A stretch of 64,000 bases of DNA from Lewinella sp. 4G2 (GTDB taxonomy: Bacteria > Bacteroidota > Bacteroidia > Chitinophagales > Saprospiraceae): assembly GCF_001625015.1 (NCBI RefSeq), contig NZ_LVWJ02000014.1, forward strand, positions 2,108,001-2,172,000, given 5' to 3'. The translations under genes and the position numbers were made by a program. The notes beneath the pieces were generated by a model, which saw nothing but the letters and a program-made list of their open reading frames with translations, had not been told where the DNA came from and did not search any database. Every line of letters begins with the position of its first letter. Position 1 is the stretch's first letter. Shown piece after piece: positions 11,261 through 20,506 of this stretch.

Positions 11261-11303
11261 GTACGGGGAAGTAGCGATAGCTGCTTCCCTGTACTACGTT
11301 TTA
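11261..11303 (+). terminator. Rho-independent terminator after the SprB-repeat gene
   Basis: Arms GTACGGGGAAGTAGC (11261-11275) and GCTGCTTCCCTGTAC (11280-11294) pair over 15 bases, with two G-U type pairs and a GATA loop, and a short T-rich stretch follows. A smaller hairpin (GCTCAG/CTGAGC) lies just before it at 11233-11250. Confidence 0.75.
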
Positions 11304-11479
11304 CTACCTACTGATGATGGAAAACCACCTCTAGCAGTTCGAGTATACTCCCAAAAAGGGGAGGGGATGCAACATCATATTTTATCAGCATCCGGTGAAT
11401 AGAGATTGATGGCTTGCAGTCAAAGAACAACAAGTTGACAACCCCATACAGGGTGGTAAAGACTTACAAATTCTATGCG

Positions 11480-11487
11480 TACTTTTG
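11480..11487 (+). promoter_or_regulatory. Candidate Bacteroidota -7 element
   Basis: TACTTTTG fits the TAnnTTTG consensus of the phylum's primary sigma factor. It lies about 140 bases before the ATG at 11627. No TTTG is seen at the expected -33 distance, so the call is tentative. The rest of the 406-base gap 11221-11626 shows only the terminator described above. Confidence 0.4.
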
Positions 11488-11626
11488 TACCGTTATAGGA
11501 TTTCAAGGTTACTATTCTTTATTCTACACGTCTTTACACTGTCAGTCACAGACTTCTATCAGTTAGTTGGATCTTCTCTCTGAGTTGATTTTGGTCTTGT
11601 TGTCTTTCCACTTGAACAAACACATC

Positions 11627-14600
11627 ATGTTTTACAACTTTAACCGTGCCAGCAGGTCGCTTGCGATCTTCTTCAATGTGCTCATAGTGAGCCTGTTGTC
11701 GCTAGGTTCTTTGTACGGAGCTGGTACTGCTAACCTTGCTTCGCCGGACAGCGACCCCGTAATGCTTTTCGTAGGTGAGGAAACCTTTGGGGATTTCGCG
11801 AGCTACAATGGCCCGGAAACCAGTAGGCTCAACTTCAGGGTAGCTACCTCCAACGAGGTCGTCTACTTCGGTTTTGGCAGAGGGTTCAAGGCTGATGGTA
11901 CCCAAGAAACATTGGGTCAGTACCGATTTCGGGTACGGAGCGCGGCCACCGGTGAGACCGTCTTTGGCCCCTTCACCATCAACTCCAATACGGAGAATCT
12001 CTTAAACCTCAGCCAGGCTGCTGCCGGCCCACAAGACCTGAACCCCGGAGGTTACGCCATGACTGACTACTCTACGTTTACTCCAGCTAAGGCGGGTGAG
12101 TACTACGTAGAATTTGACCAAACCAGAAATCGACCGCGCTACATCGGCCTGTGGGACATTACCATCGCGAATAATGGTAATGTTCAGACCGGACGTGTCT
12201 ACTCCAAAAACTGGGCCTTCCGGGTACCAGAAGTAAAACCGGTTCAGCCCTACTGTTCCTTTGGCGCCGAGCTATCTACGGAATTTTACTCCTACACGAG
12301 CGGCGGGTTCGTTACCCGGATCGACTTTACCGACTCCGGTTTTCAACCCCTATCCTTCAACCTGGCCTTTAACCGGAAAGGCCCGGGCACTACTGGTGAC
12401 CTGATTGAAGACCGAAAATCCGTTCCCTTCATCAACGCTACGGATGATGCGGCGGAACACCTCATTTTTTTGGAGGAACCCGACATTGCCCTTTTCCCGG
12501 ATGGGGAATGTGGCCAGGCCACAACAACCGGCCGCCTCCAGTGTGCCGGCGATGACCAACTGTGTATCCCGGTTACGCTATCGATGCCCGGCCAGCTGGA
12601 TATTTTGCTCGACTTCAATCAAAATGGAATCTTTGACGAAGATATGGACCGCTTCCTGGTCTACGCCTCCGGGCCCGATGGACCACTCGAGGATTGTGTG
12701 CCATGGGATGGCTTGATGGGTAATGGCAACCCTGTACCTGATGGTGCATTATTCGATATTCAATTAAGATTTGCACAAGGCGTCCAACACTGGTCCCTCT
12801 ACGACGGAGAGTTGATGCGCAACGGCTTCTGCCTGGAACCTATTCGCCCCGCTTGTAGCGTGAGTAGCGATACGCCCATCTACTACGATGACGAGAACAT
12901 CGTCGAGGACCCCGGAACAGGAGGCACCAAAGTTGAACTCAATGGTTGCCAGTGCCGGACCGATGACTGCCGTACCTGGACTAATTTTGAAGCCAATGCT
13001 TCGGACGACTGTATCATCATCGACAGTGAAACTACCGGCTACGGGGATCGCAATACGCTTAATACCTGGTGGTTTGCCTATGCGTTCAATACCAGCGAGC
13101 TCGACGTACCTTTCTCAATAGTAACAATTGATGGACCGGATGACATTTGCCCCGGGGCCGAAGCGGAACTCGAAATTTCCGTCAGCAGCAGTAACACCGT
13201 CGAAAGCATTAGTTGGACTGGGCCTAACGGTCCCCTCCCACAATTTGCCGGAGAGTTCAGCATTGTGGTTACTGATCTGGGTGCCTATTCCGTCACCGTA
13301 ACGGACATCGCAGGTTGTACCAGCTCGAGTACCTACGTCCTCCGCACGGTCGATTGTAGCCTGGACGCTACGGTCACCTCCGTTACCTGCAATGATAATG
13401 GTACGGACACCGATATGTCGGATGATACCTTCACGGCATCCGTATTAGTTACCGGGGATAACAGCGCTGGCTTCACCTACGCAGGAAATGAGTACGCCTA
13501 CGGGGACGTGATCGAACTCGGTCCCTTTTTGATCTCTAATGGCGATTTAGAACTGACCTTTACCGATCTGTTTTACGACTGTTGCGAAGAAACCGTCACC
13601 GTGGTCGCCCCACCGCCCTGTAGCGATGGTTGCGCTATCACCAGCGTTAACATCATCAGTGTGGATTGCTTCGATGAGGGCACTTCTACTGATCCAACGG
13701 ACGATTCCTTCACCTTTACCATGGTGGTCACTGGCATCAATGGTGGTGACAGCTGGGTAGATGAAGCGTCTGGCCTAACGGGAGAATACGGGGTCACAAA
13801 CACTTTCGGTCCCTTCCTCATCAGCGACGGAGACCTTAACTTCTACTTTCAGGACGTTACCGATCCGGACTGTGCCATCGCCGCTACCGTGCAAGCACCG
13901 CCGACTTGTTCCGACGAATGTATCCTGACGCCGGTCGCGACCAACATCACCTGTTTTAATAACGGTACGCCTTTTGATTCCTCTGACGATCTGTACACTT
14001 TTGACCTTCAGGTTACGAGCATTAACTCTCCGTCAGTTGCTTACAGCGTTGATGGTATGGGCGCCTACTTGTACGGCGCCGTCAACACGATTGGCCCGCT
14101 CCGAATAACTGGTGATGACTTCACTTACCAAATCACTGACCTGGGTGGCCCTGGATGTTTCACTTCATTTACGCTGCCTGAATCTCCGGCTACCTGTTCG
14201 AACGAATGTGCCATCGCCATCGATGACGTGATACTGACCTGCCGGGACGATGAAGAATCCTTTAGCGGCCAACTGCAGATCGAGGTACTGGTAACGAACG
14301 CCAATCCCGGTTCCGCCGAGTGGGTATCCAGCACGGGCGTCAGCGGCGCCTACGGTGTTTACGTGCCCATCGGCCAGCTCAACCAGGGCGGTGCTTCCCT
14401 CAACTTCACCATCAACGAAGCCGGCCGGCCCACCTGTTCAGCCTCCGGTGCTATCACATCTCCTGAAGTCACTTTCGAGTGTCCACAGCCCATTAGCAGT
14501 ACAGGATTCCCAATGTCCGTCCAAACATTTGGCGCTGCCGCAGGTGCGGGGGAAGAGGGAACTTGCTACCTCGGTGAAGAAGTCGACGGCGGTAACCGCA

Positions 14601-17600
14601 GGACCAGTCGTCTCACCTTGGAATCCGCCGCATTGAATCAGAACGGTAGTGAAGTGATAACGCTCTACCTCTACGGCGAGTCCGGCCAAGATTTCACGGC
14701 CGCCGCCTTTGCGCAGCAGGCAGAGGCCACCCTGACGTGTGATCTCCTGGCCAGCGTTTTGGCGACTTCTGGATCACCAACTACTGGTTTCGTTCCCGCA
14801 TTGCCAACGGAGTTGGTCCCGGCTGGATTGGTAGCTTACGGGCACCTAACCGTTGCTCTTCAACCCGGAGAAGTGTTCTCATTAGTTACCTCCACTACGG
14901 CTTCCGGGAATGATGCGGCTTTCACGTACGTTGCCGTCCTCGCTCAGGGGGGCGCACTACGGGTGCGCTCGGCCAATGGCAGCCCATTAGAAACGACTAC
15001 GGCTGAAGCTGAATTCAACTTCCTAACTTCTGCGGACCAGATCAACCTATGGTTTGGTAGCCGGTCTTCGGCGGACTCGTTGGGTCTTCCCACCGTAGCG
15101 AATCTCTGTGGTACGGGGGAGTTCCTTATTCGCGATACCTTGCTTGGCACCTGCGCCAGCGCCCAGATGATCCGGCGCTTTGATCTGGCGATCGGTGATA
15201 CCGTGCTGACGGACGTTTGCGAACAGGTATTCTCCATAAACGTATTGCGCCCCGAGGACGTGATCTGGCCGCGGGCGAATTACCGTTTCCGCTGCGACGA
15301 AGACTATCTGGCGCTCGACAATGGTGCTCCTTCGCCGGATGTGATGGGCTACCCAATCGTCTACCGCGATGGCCGCCCCGTGCTACTGACGGGTGATCAG
15401 GTGAATGAACTCTCGGTTACGTTTGGGGACACCATATCAACCAATGAAGCGGGTGAAACCGTCGTGGTGCGCCGCTGGCGAGTGACTGGAGAATGCTCCG
15501 ACGACGAAGCTGTTTTCACCCAGACCTTTATTCTACAGGGTGAAGGCCAGGCTTTCTTTACCTGCCCCATCAGTAACCATTACTGCCCAATCGTTGATGA
15601 GGACATCATGGTTTGGCCCATGGACGAACACGCCTGTACCGCTACCATTGAACTGCCGGAAGTAGAACTGAATGGCCTTTGTGACACAATGGGCTGGACC
15701 TTCACGACGGAAGTTCTCCGCATCACTGAAACTGGGGACAGCATCCTTTTCCTCACGCTGATTGATGGCGATGACCGCACGATTACGGACCTCCCCGCCG
15801 GAGATTACCTGCTCTACTTTACGGGTGAACACCCAACGGAAACCATCGAGGGCCGGTACTGCCGTTTCCGGGTCGCCGATCTGGAAAACCCGATCGCCGT
15901 GTGCCGGGGTAATCTGACCGTATCCATCGCCGGCAACGGACAAGTTTGGATCAGCACCCAAATGATAGATCTGGGTAGTTACGATAATTGTGCGCTCGGA
16001 GAAATAGGCATCCGCCGCGTTGATGGGGATAGTGTATTGCTGCCTTACACTCCCACCCTCACCTTTAACTGTGAAGATGCTGGTGAATTCACCACCGTAG
16101 CGATGCAGGTTACGGACGCCGTGGGGAATGAAAACTTTTGTACTACAATCGTCGAAGTAGTTGACCAAACCGACCCTTACTGCACTGGTCTGGATGACGT
16201 AACGATCAGTTGTGCGGACCTTCCGGATGGCTTTGATGCCACGGATACGCTACAGCTGGCCAATCTCTTCGGGGTGCCAGATGTGATCGACAATTGTGCC
16301 GCCTTCTCTACGGAACTGACTCCCATCATTGCGGGTGATGCTTGTAACCCTGAAGTCATTCGCCGCTCCTTCCGCGCGCGGGACCAGAACGGCAACTTGA
16401 GCAGAAATCTTTTCTTTCAGGACATTACGGTAGTCCCTTCACTTGACTACGTGATCGTAATGCCGGAAGATGTAATCACCGATTGCGCGGCGGATGCCAA
16501 GGCGCCCGATGTACTCGGGGATGCTTGTGACTCAATTACCGTAACCTTCGTAGACGAAGAACTTACGCCAGGTCAGGACGATTGCCGCTTCTTAAGCCGT
16601 ACGTATACCATCACGAGTTGGTGCGAGTGGGATGGAACTAGCCCCGCAACGGTGATTGCGCGGGACGAAAATTGCTCGGTCGTTGCAGGCAGTGCACCAA
16701 TTTACCTTATTCGCACTCCTGACGCGGCTTACGTTGACGTCGATACTTCCATGATGAATGGCTTGCCAGCCGCTGGTACTTGTGGCGATAACCCTGCCGG
16801 CTACCTCAGGAGCTTGTCTGTGAACCTGACCGGTCGTTATACCTACACCCAACTTATTCGGGTACAGGATGATGTCGCGCCTGAACTAGCCGTGGTGGTC
16901 CCGGATACTATTTGCGCCCAAGCCACCAACTGTGAATCAACCTTCACGATTGGCTTTGAGGCCGTAAACGCTTGCGCAGGCGAGGGAGGAAATATCAGCC
17001 TTGCAATCGATTTGATGGGAGACGGTTCCACGGACGGAAACGCGGAGGACTTCGGCACCCTGACCGGTACCTATCCCAGTTTCGCTTACGAAACGACACT
17101 ACCACTCGGTAGCCACCAGTTGACGGTAATGTTGACGGATGCTTGCGGTAATGTGGCCACCGAAACGCGTGAGGTAGCCGTGCAGGATTGCAACGCACCT
17201 TCCTTTACTGCCCGCGAAGACCGCGCCTACGTACTTGATCTGCTCCCCGAAAACGGTGGGGTAGCGTCAGTACAAGTTAGTGCCATCGATCTGGTCCTGC
17301 GTGGAGAGTCAACTTGTAACGATGACCTAACCTATTCCGTGAATCGCAAGGGGGAGACGCCGGATCCAGAACTGGTAGATATCTACCTGAACTGTGATGA
17401 TCGCTACCGGATTGAGCTGGAAGTCTACGCTTGGGATGGAGCTGACAACCCACTGGCCGTCCAACCTGATGGAACCGTTGGCGGTCAAAACTGGGAGGTA
17501 CGAACCGTCCCGGTACGCGTAACTGATCCGAATCAGGTTTGCCAGGATTGTCAGGTGGGTACCAACATTACCCTGAACGGACGCATCGTAACCCGCACGG

Positions 17601-18139
17601 GAGTAGCGATGGAATTAGTGACCGTTGAGCGGGGCGATGGAGTTTCCTCCGTCACCAGCCGCTTCGGTACCTACCAATTGGCGGGTGAATTGAATAAAGA
17701 CTACACCCTAAGTGCGACTCTTCCAGCAGCAGACCGCCGGGAAGGACTCAGCACTATTGATATGTTGATCCTACGCAGCCACATCCTGGGAATCCACGCG
17801 ATGACGGATCCACTTCAGCTATTAGCCGCGGACGTCAATCAGGATGGTTTGATCAATCTTCAGGATATGATGCTCCTGCAGGGGCTCATCATCGGCAACG
17901 AACGGTTCTACCCGGCGACAAACCCTTGGGTTTTTGTTGCCGCGGATTGGTCCGGCCAGGGGAAGCCCAGTCAGGAGATCAGTATCCTGAACCCTACCGC
18001 ATGTAGTGACGGGCACGACTTTATCGGCGTACGTTTGGGAGATTTGAACGCTAGCGTTACGTTACCATCAAGTTCAACCGGGAATGCTAATGTAGCGACC
18101 GCAGCTGTAGCCGCCGATCCTGGCAATCATGCAGAATAA
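11627..18139 (+). CDS. Large secreted Cys-rich multidomain protein, lacking a recognisable T9SS sorting domain
   Basis: A protein of 2170 residues from ATG 11627. This start is preferred because a signal peptide follows (SLAIFFNVLIVSLLSLGSLYG); a TTG at 11567 in the same frame would add 20 residues before it. The N-terminal 500 residues are unlike the upstream giant. Four C-x-DNGT-x-x-DD modules follow, beginning at 13355, 13631, 13919 and 14207. The block with CPISNHYCPI (about residue 1312) and a dockerin-like loop ADVNQDGLINLQD (about 2065) are related to the upstream protein and in the same order. The protein ends about 35 residues after LGDLNAS. It therefore lacks both the cohesin-like part and the QNFPNPF-type sorting domain of its neighbour, and none is encoded downstream in any frame I could see. 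Function unknown; surface or matrix protein by inference. Confidence 0.85.
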   Translation: MFYNFNRASRSLAIFFNVLIVSLLSLGSLYGAGTANLASPDSDPVMLFVGEETFGDFASYNGPETSRLNFRVATSNEVVYFGFGRGFKADGTQETLGQYRFRVRSAATGETVFGPFTINSNTENLLNLSQAAAGPQDLNPGGYAMTDYSTFTPAKAGEYYVEFDQTRNRPRYIGLWDITIANNGNVQTGRVYSKNWAFRVPEVKPVQPYCSFGAELSTEFYSYTSGGFVTRIDFTDSGFQPLSFNLAFNRKGPGTTGDLIEDRKSVPFINATDDAAEHLIFLEEPDIALFPDGECGQATTTGRLQCAGDDQLCIPVTLSMPGQLDILLDFNQNGIFDEDMDRFLVYASGPDGPLEDCVPWDGLMGNGNPVPDGALFDIQLRFAQGVQHWSLYDGELMRNGFCLEPIRPACSVSSDTPIYYDDENIVEDPGTGGTKVELNGCQCRTDDCRTWTNFEANASDDCIIIDSETTGYGDRNTLNTWWFAYAFNTSELDVPFSIVTIDGPDDICPGAEAELEISVSSSNTVESISWTGPNGPLPQFAGEFSIVVTDLGAYSVTVTDIAGCTSSSTYVLRTVDCSLDATVTSVTCNDNGTDTDMSDDTFTASVLVTGDNSAGFTYAGNEYAYGDVIELGPFLISNGDLELTFTDLFYDCCEETVTVVAPPPCSDGCAITSVNIISVDCFDEGTSTDPTDDSFTFTMVVTGINGGDSWVDEASGLTGEYGVTNTFGPFLISDGDLNFYFQDVTDPDCAIAATVQAPPTCSDECILTPVATNITCFNNGTPFDSSDDLYTFDLQVTSINSPSVAYSVDGMGAYLYGAVNTIGPLRITGDDFTYQITDLGGPGCFTSFTLPESPATCSNECAIAIDDVILTCRDDEESFSGQLQIEVLVTNANPGSAEWVSSTGVSGAYGVYVPIGQLNQGGASLNFTINEAGRPTCSASGAITSPEVTFECPQPISSTGFPMSVQTFGAAAGAGEEGTCYLGEEVDGGNRRTSRLTLESAALNQNGSEVITLYLYGESGQDFTAAAFAQQAEATLTCDLLASVLATSGSPTTGFVPALPTELVPAGLVAYGHLTVALQPGEVFSLVTSTTASGNDAAFTYVAVLAQGGALRVRSANGSPLETTTAEAEFNFLTSADQINLWFGSRSSADSLGLPTVANLCGTGEFLIRDTLLGTCASAQMIRRFDLAIGDTVLTDVCEQVFSINVLRPEDVIWPRANYRFRCDEDYLALDNGAPSPDVMGYPIVYRDGRPVLLTGDQVNELSVTFGDTISTNEAGETVVVRRWRVTGECSDDEAVFTQTFILQGEGQAFFTCPISNHYCPIVDEDIMVWPMDEHACTATIELPEVELNGLCDTMGWTFTTEVLRITETGDSILFLTLIDGDDRTITDLPAGDYLLYFTGEHPTETIEGRYCRFRVADLENPIAVCRGNLTVSIAGNGQVWISTQMIDLGSYDNCALGEIGIRRVDGDSVLLPYTPTLTFNCEDAGEFTTVAMQVTDAVGNENFCTTIVEVVDQTDPYCTGLDDVTISCADLPDGFDATDTLQLANLFGVPDVIDNCAAFSTELTPIIAGDACNPEVIRRSFRARDQNGNLSRNLFFQDITVVPSLDYVIVMPEDVITDCAADAKAPDVLGDACDSITVTFVDEELTPGQDDCRFLSRTYTITSWCEWDGTSPATVIARDENCSVVAGSAPIYLIRTPDAAYVDVDTSMMNGLPAAGTCGDNPAGYLRSLSVNLTGRYTYTQLIRVQDDVAPELAVVVPDTICAQATNCESTFTIGFEAVNACAGEGGNISLAIDLMGDGSTDGNAEDFGTLTGTYPSFAYETTLPLGSHQLTVMLTDACGNVATETREVAVQDCNAPSFTAREDRAYVLDLLPENGGVASVQVSAIDLVLRGESTCNDDLTYSVNRKGETPDPELVDIYLNCDDRYRIELEVYAWDGADNPLAVQPDGTVGGQNWEVRTVPVRVTDPNQVCQDCQVGTNITLNGRIVTRTGVAMELVTVERGDGVSSVTSRFGTYQLAGELNKDYTLSATLPAADRREGLSTIDMLILRSHILGIHAMTDPLQLLAADVNQDGLINLQDMMLLQGLIIGNERFYPATNPWVFVAADWSGQGKPSQEISILNPTACSDGHDFIGVRLGDLNASVTLPSSSTGNANVATAAVAADPGNHAE

Positions 18140-18350
18140 AGGGTGGCAGTTCAGTACAAAAAGGGGCCGGATAGTACGGTTCTATGCCTGACAGCCGTGC
18201 TATGTATGTCGAAAAGACATAAATAGTAAAATTTCACCATACGATATGCCCGAATAAAAGCCCAATGTGCTACCTTGCGATTACAATCGGATGGCTCGTT
18301 TGATGCTGGCTTCTGATTTCAAGAATTGTTTGTTCAAGTGTTGTTTTCGT

Positions 18351-18381
18351 CCCTCCCCGATTTAGATCGAGGAGGGGCTTT
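18351..18381 (+). terminator. Terminator hairpin between convergent genes
   Basis: CCCTCCCCGAT (18351-18361) and ATCGAGGAGGG (18366-18376) form an 11-base stem with one mismatch and a TTAG loop, followed by CTTT. The T-run is on the plus-strand side, so it suits transcripts coming from the giant gene ending at 18139. The rest of 18140-18350 shows no gene. Confidence 0.55.
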
Positions 18382-18408
18382 CATTTAGGAGTAAATCACC
18401 GGGAGTAA

Positions 18409-20187
18409 TTATGACTCCTGACACTGCTTATCGATTTGGAAAGCAGCCGATATCAGTGCAAGGTGGGAGAAGGCCTGAGGGAAATTACCGAGCTGCTCGC
18501 CGTGGATCCCTATCTCTTCACTGAACAGGCCGACGTGGTTCCCATAGCCCAAGAGTTTTTGCATTACTACAATGGCTTCGTCGACGCGCCCAGTGCGCGC
18601 GAGGCATTCTGCGTACCAAAAAGAGCAGATGGTGAAGGAAGCTTCCTCCCCTTCAAGACCGTCCGTAGCGCCGTGCTCCTGGCGGTACCGGAACACGAGA
18701 ACGTCTGCCGTCAGTTGCTCTTCAATTTTTTCGAGGGTCTTGATCCAACGGGGTTCCTTGCTGGAGACGAAGCGGAGGAGGGGCATCAGCAGCGCGCTGG
18801 CGTCCACGGTATCACTGCCGAGAAATTGGGGGTAGGCTTGTAGTTCCTCATTCCAAAAGTTCTCGAAGATGTCCTGGTGAATTTCATCGCGCACATTGCG
18901 CCACTTTACGAGGGGGCAGGGGAGGGACCGGTCCTCCGCAATGCGGATGGCGCGGTCAATCGCCACCCAACAGCAAACGGTGGAATGAAGGAAGCGTTGT
19001 TTACCACTCCGCACTTCCCAAATTCCGTGATCCTTGGTTTTCCAATTGTCTACTACGTGCTCAACCAGGGTGGAGATGCTTTTCCAGAAGTCCATCGTGA
19101 TGCTGCCACCAGCCTTGTTGTAGAGGTAGATCGTATCGATGAGTTCGCCGTAGATATCCATCTGAGTCTGGTCGTAGGCACCGTTGCCGATCCGGACGGG
19201 TTGGCTCTTGCGGTAGCCTTCGAGGTGGTCCAGCTCAATCTCTTCGAGTTCTTTCCGCCCGTCGATGCCGTACATGAGCTGGAGGTTGTCCATACACTGC
19301 TCTTTGATCCAACCGACGAAAGCTTCGGCCTCTTCGGTGTAGCCCAGGCGCAAGAAGGCGTAGATGGTGAAGGCGGAATCACGAATCCAGGTGAAGCGGT
19401 AATCCCAATTGCGTTCGCCCCCAATGGTTTCGGGCAGGCCGAAAGTGCCGGCAGCCACGGTACTGCCGAAGTGCTTTGAGGTAAGAAGCTTCAGCGCCAG
19501 CGCGGACCGCACGACGGACTCCTTCCACATTCCGTCGTACTTGCAGCGGTTGGACCAGGCCGTCCAGTACTTACGGCATTTTTCAAATTCGGGGAGGAAG
19601 TCGTTGACGTATTCCTGGCCCTCATCCAGGGTAAGCAGGAAATCAATGTTCTCGCCACCCTTTAGGGAGACGACTGCTTGAAGACCGCCATCCACTACGT
19701 CTAACTCCGCGGTGGTGGCCAGAAAGAGGGTAGGCTGATTGCCCAACGGATCGTGCATCAGGTAGCCGGAACCGTCTTCTTTTGCTTCTACGGTACAAGT
19801 CTCCCGTGCGTAATCGTAGCGTGGGCGGATGTCGATGGTCAGTTCATGGTCTCCGTACACTCCCTTGATGCGGCGGTAAATGGCAAAGTCCTGCTCCTCT
19901 TCCGCAATGGGCATGAAGTCGGTGACCTCCACGATGCCCGTCGGGTTGTGGTAGCGCGTCAAGAGAATATTCGTACCAGGTAAGTAGAGTTGTTTGTGGC
20001 GGATATCCTCCCCGGCTACGGTGATGGAGAAGTCGCCGCCTTTATTGTCATCTAGGATTTTAGCAAATACCGTTGGAGAATCGAAACGGGGGAGGCACAT
20101 GAAGTCGATCGTCCCGTGAGTGTCCACCAAAGCGATGGTGTGGAGGTTGCCGATAACGGCGTGATCTTCAATGGGTAGGTAGGGCAT
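18409..20187 (-). CDS. Glycoside hydrolase family 15 protein (glucoamylase/trehalase type)
   Basis: A 592-residue protein with the typical bacterial GH15 layout: an N-terminal beta-sandwich region beginning PIEDHAVIGNLHTIALVDTHG, and an (alpha/alpha)6 catalytic domain. It carries GGERNWDYRFTWIRDSAF (about residues 255-272) and RIGNGAYDQTQMDIYGE (about 330-347). Members hydrolyse alpha-glucosidic bonds in maltodextrins or trehalose; substrate cannot be told from sequence. No signal peptide is visible, so it is probably cytoplasmic. It is transcribed alone, convergent with the giant gene, and no trehalose or glycogen gene sits beside it. Length is usual for the family. Confidence 0.9.
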   Translation of the reverse strand: MPYLPIEDHAVIGNLHTIALVDTHGTIDFMCLPRFDSPTVFAKILDDNKGGDFSITVAGEDIRHKQLYLPGTNILLTRYHNPTGIVEVTDFMPIAEEEQDFAIYRRIKGVYGDHELTIDIRPRYDYARETCTVEAKEDGSGYLMHDPLGNQPTLFLATTAELDVVDGGLQAVVSLKGGENIDFLLTLDEGQEYVNDFLPEFEKCRKYWTAWSNRCKYDGMWKESVVRSALALKLLTSKHFGSTVAAGTFGLPETIGGERNWDYRFTWIRDSAFTIYAFLRLGYTEEAEAFVGWIKEQCMDNLQLMYGIDGRKELEEIELDHLEGYRKSQPVRIGNGAYDQTQMDIYGELIDTIYLYNKAGGSITMDFWKSISTLVEHVVDNWKTKDHGIWEVRSGKQRFLHSTVCCWVAIDRAIRIAEDRSLPCPLVKWRNVRDEIHQDIFENFWNEELQAYPQFLGSDTVDASALLMPLLRFVSSKEPRWIKTLEKIEEQLTADVLVFRYRQEHGATDGLEGEEASFTICSFWYAECLARTGRVDEAIVVMQKLLGYGNHVGLFSEEIGIHGEQLGNFPQAFSHLALISAAFQIDKQCQES

Positions 20188-20299
20188 GGGGAAAGAGCTT
20201 TGGCGATAGTTAAGACACGAATGCGTTGCGATAAACGTACACTCTGCCTAACCTAGAACTGAGGGCGGTGTTTCCGGCGGGGTTAGATACTTACATCGG

Positions 20300-20436
20300 G
20301 ATGCCGGTAGCATCGATCCCACACCTTAAGTTTTTGCTAACGGGGGTAATCTGTTACGGTGGTGTCCTAACTCTGAAATATGGGTTTTTATAGTGTGTGT
20401 TTTACGCGAGCCAGTAGTTCTGGCTCGCGCTTTTTT
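20300..20436 (+). ncRNA. Candidate small RNA ending at an orphan terminator
   Basis: The gap 20188-20506 lies between divergent genes and contains no plausible coding frame on the plus strand. It nevertheless carries a very good plus-strand terminator at 20405-20436. A terminator without a gene before it on the same strand suggests a short untranslated transcript. The 5' end given here is only a guess, and no known RNA family was recognised. Confidence 0.3.
20405..20436 (+). terminator. Strong Rho-independent terminator
   Basis: CGCGAGCCAG (20405-20414) and CTGGCTCGCG (20420-20429) form a perfect 10-base stem with a TAGTT loop, followed by C and six T. It lies about 60 bases before the -7-like element of apbE and separates that gene from anything upstream. 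Confidence 0.8.
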
Positions 20437-20494
20437 GTAATACGGCTCTTTCCATCCAGGCACGGAAATACCGTCCGTTGAGTGGGCTTCGTAC

Positions 20495-20502
20495 TACCTT
20501 TG
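20495..20502 (+). promoter_or_regulatory. -7-like element just before apbE
   Basis: TACCTTTG matches TAnnTTTG. It ends four bases before the ATG at 20507, so a transcript starting at the usual distance would have almost no leader. Similar elements precede 21563, 30423 and 33990. Confidence 0.45.
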
Positions 20503-20506
20503 GCGG

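Noticed and set aside
18436-19681. Several open frames on the plus strand opposite the GH15 gene
   Set aside because: They are antisense to a well-supported enzyme gene and contain no recognisable domain.
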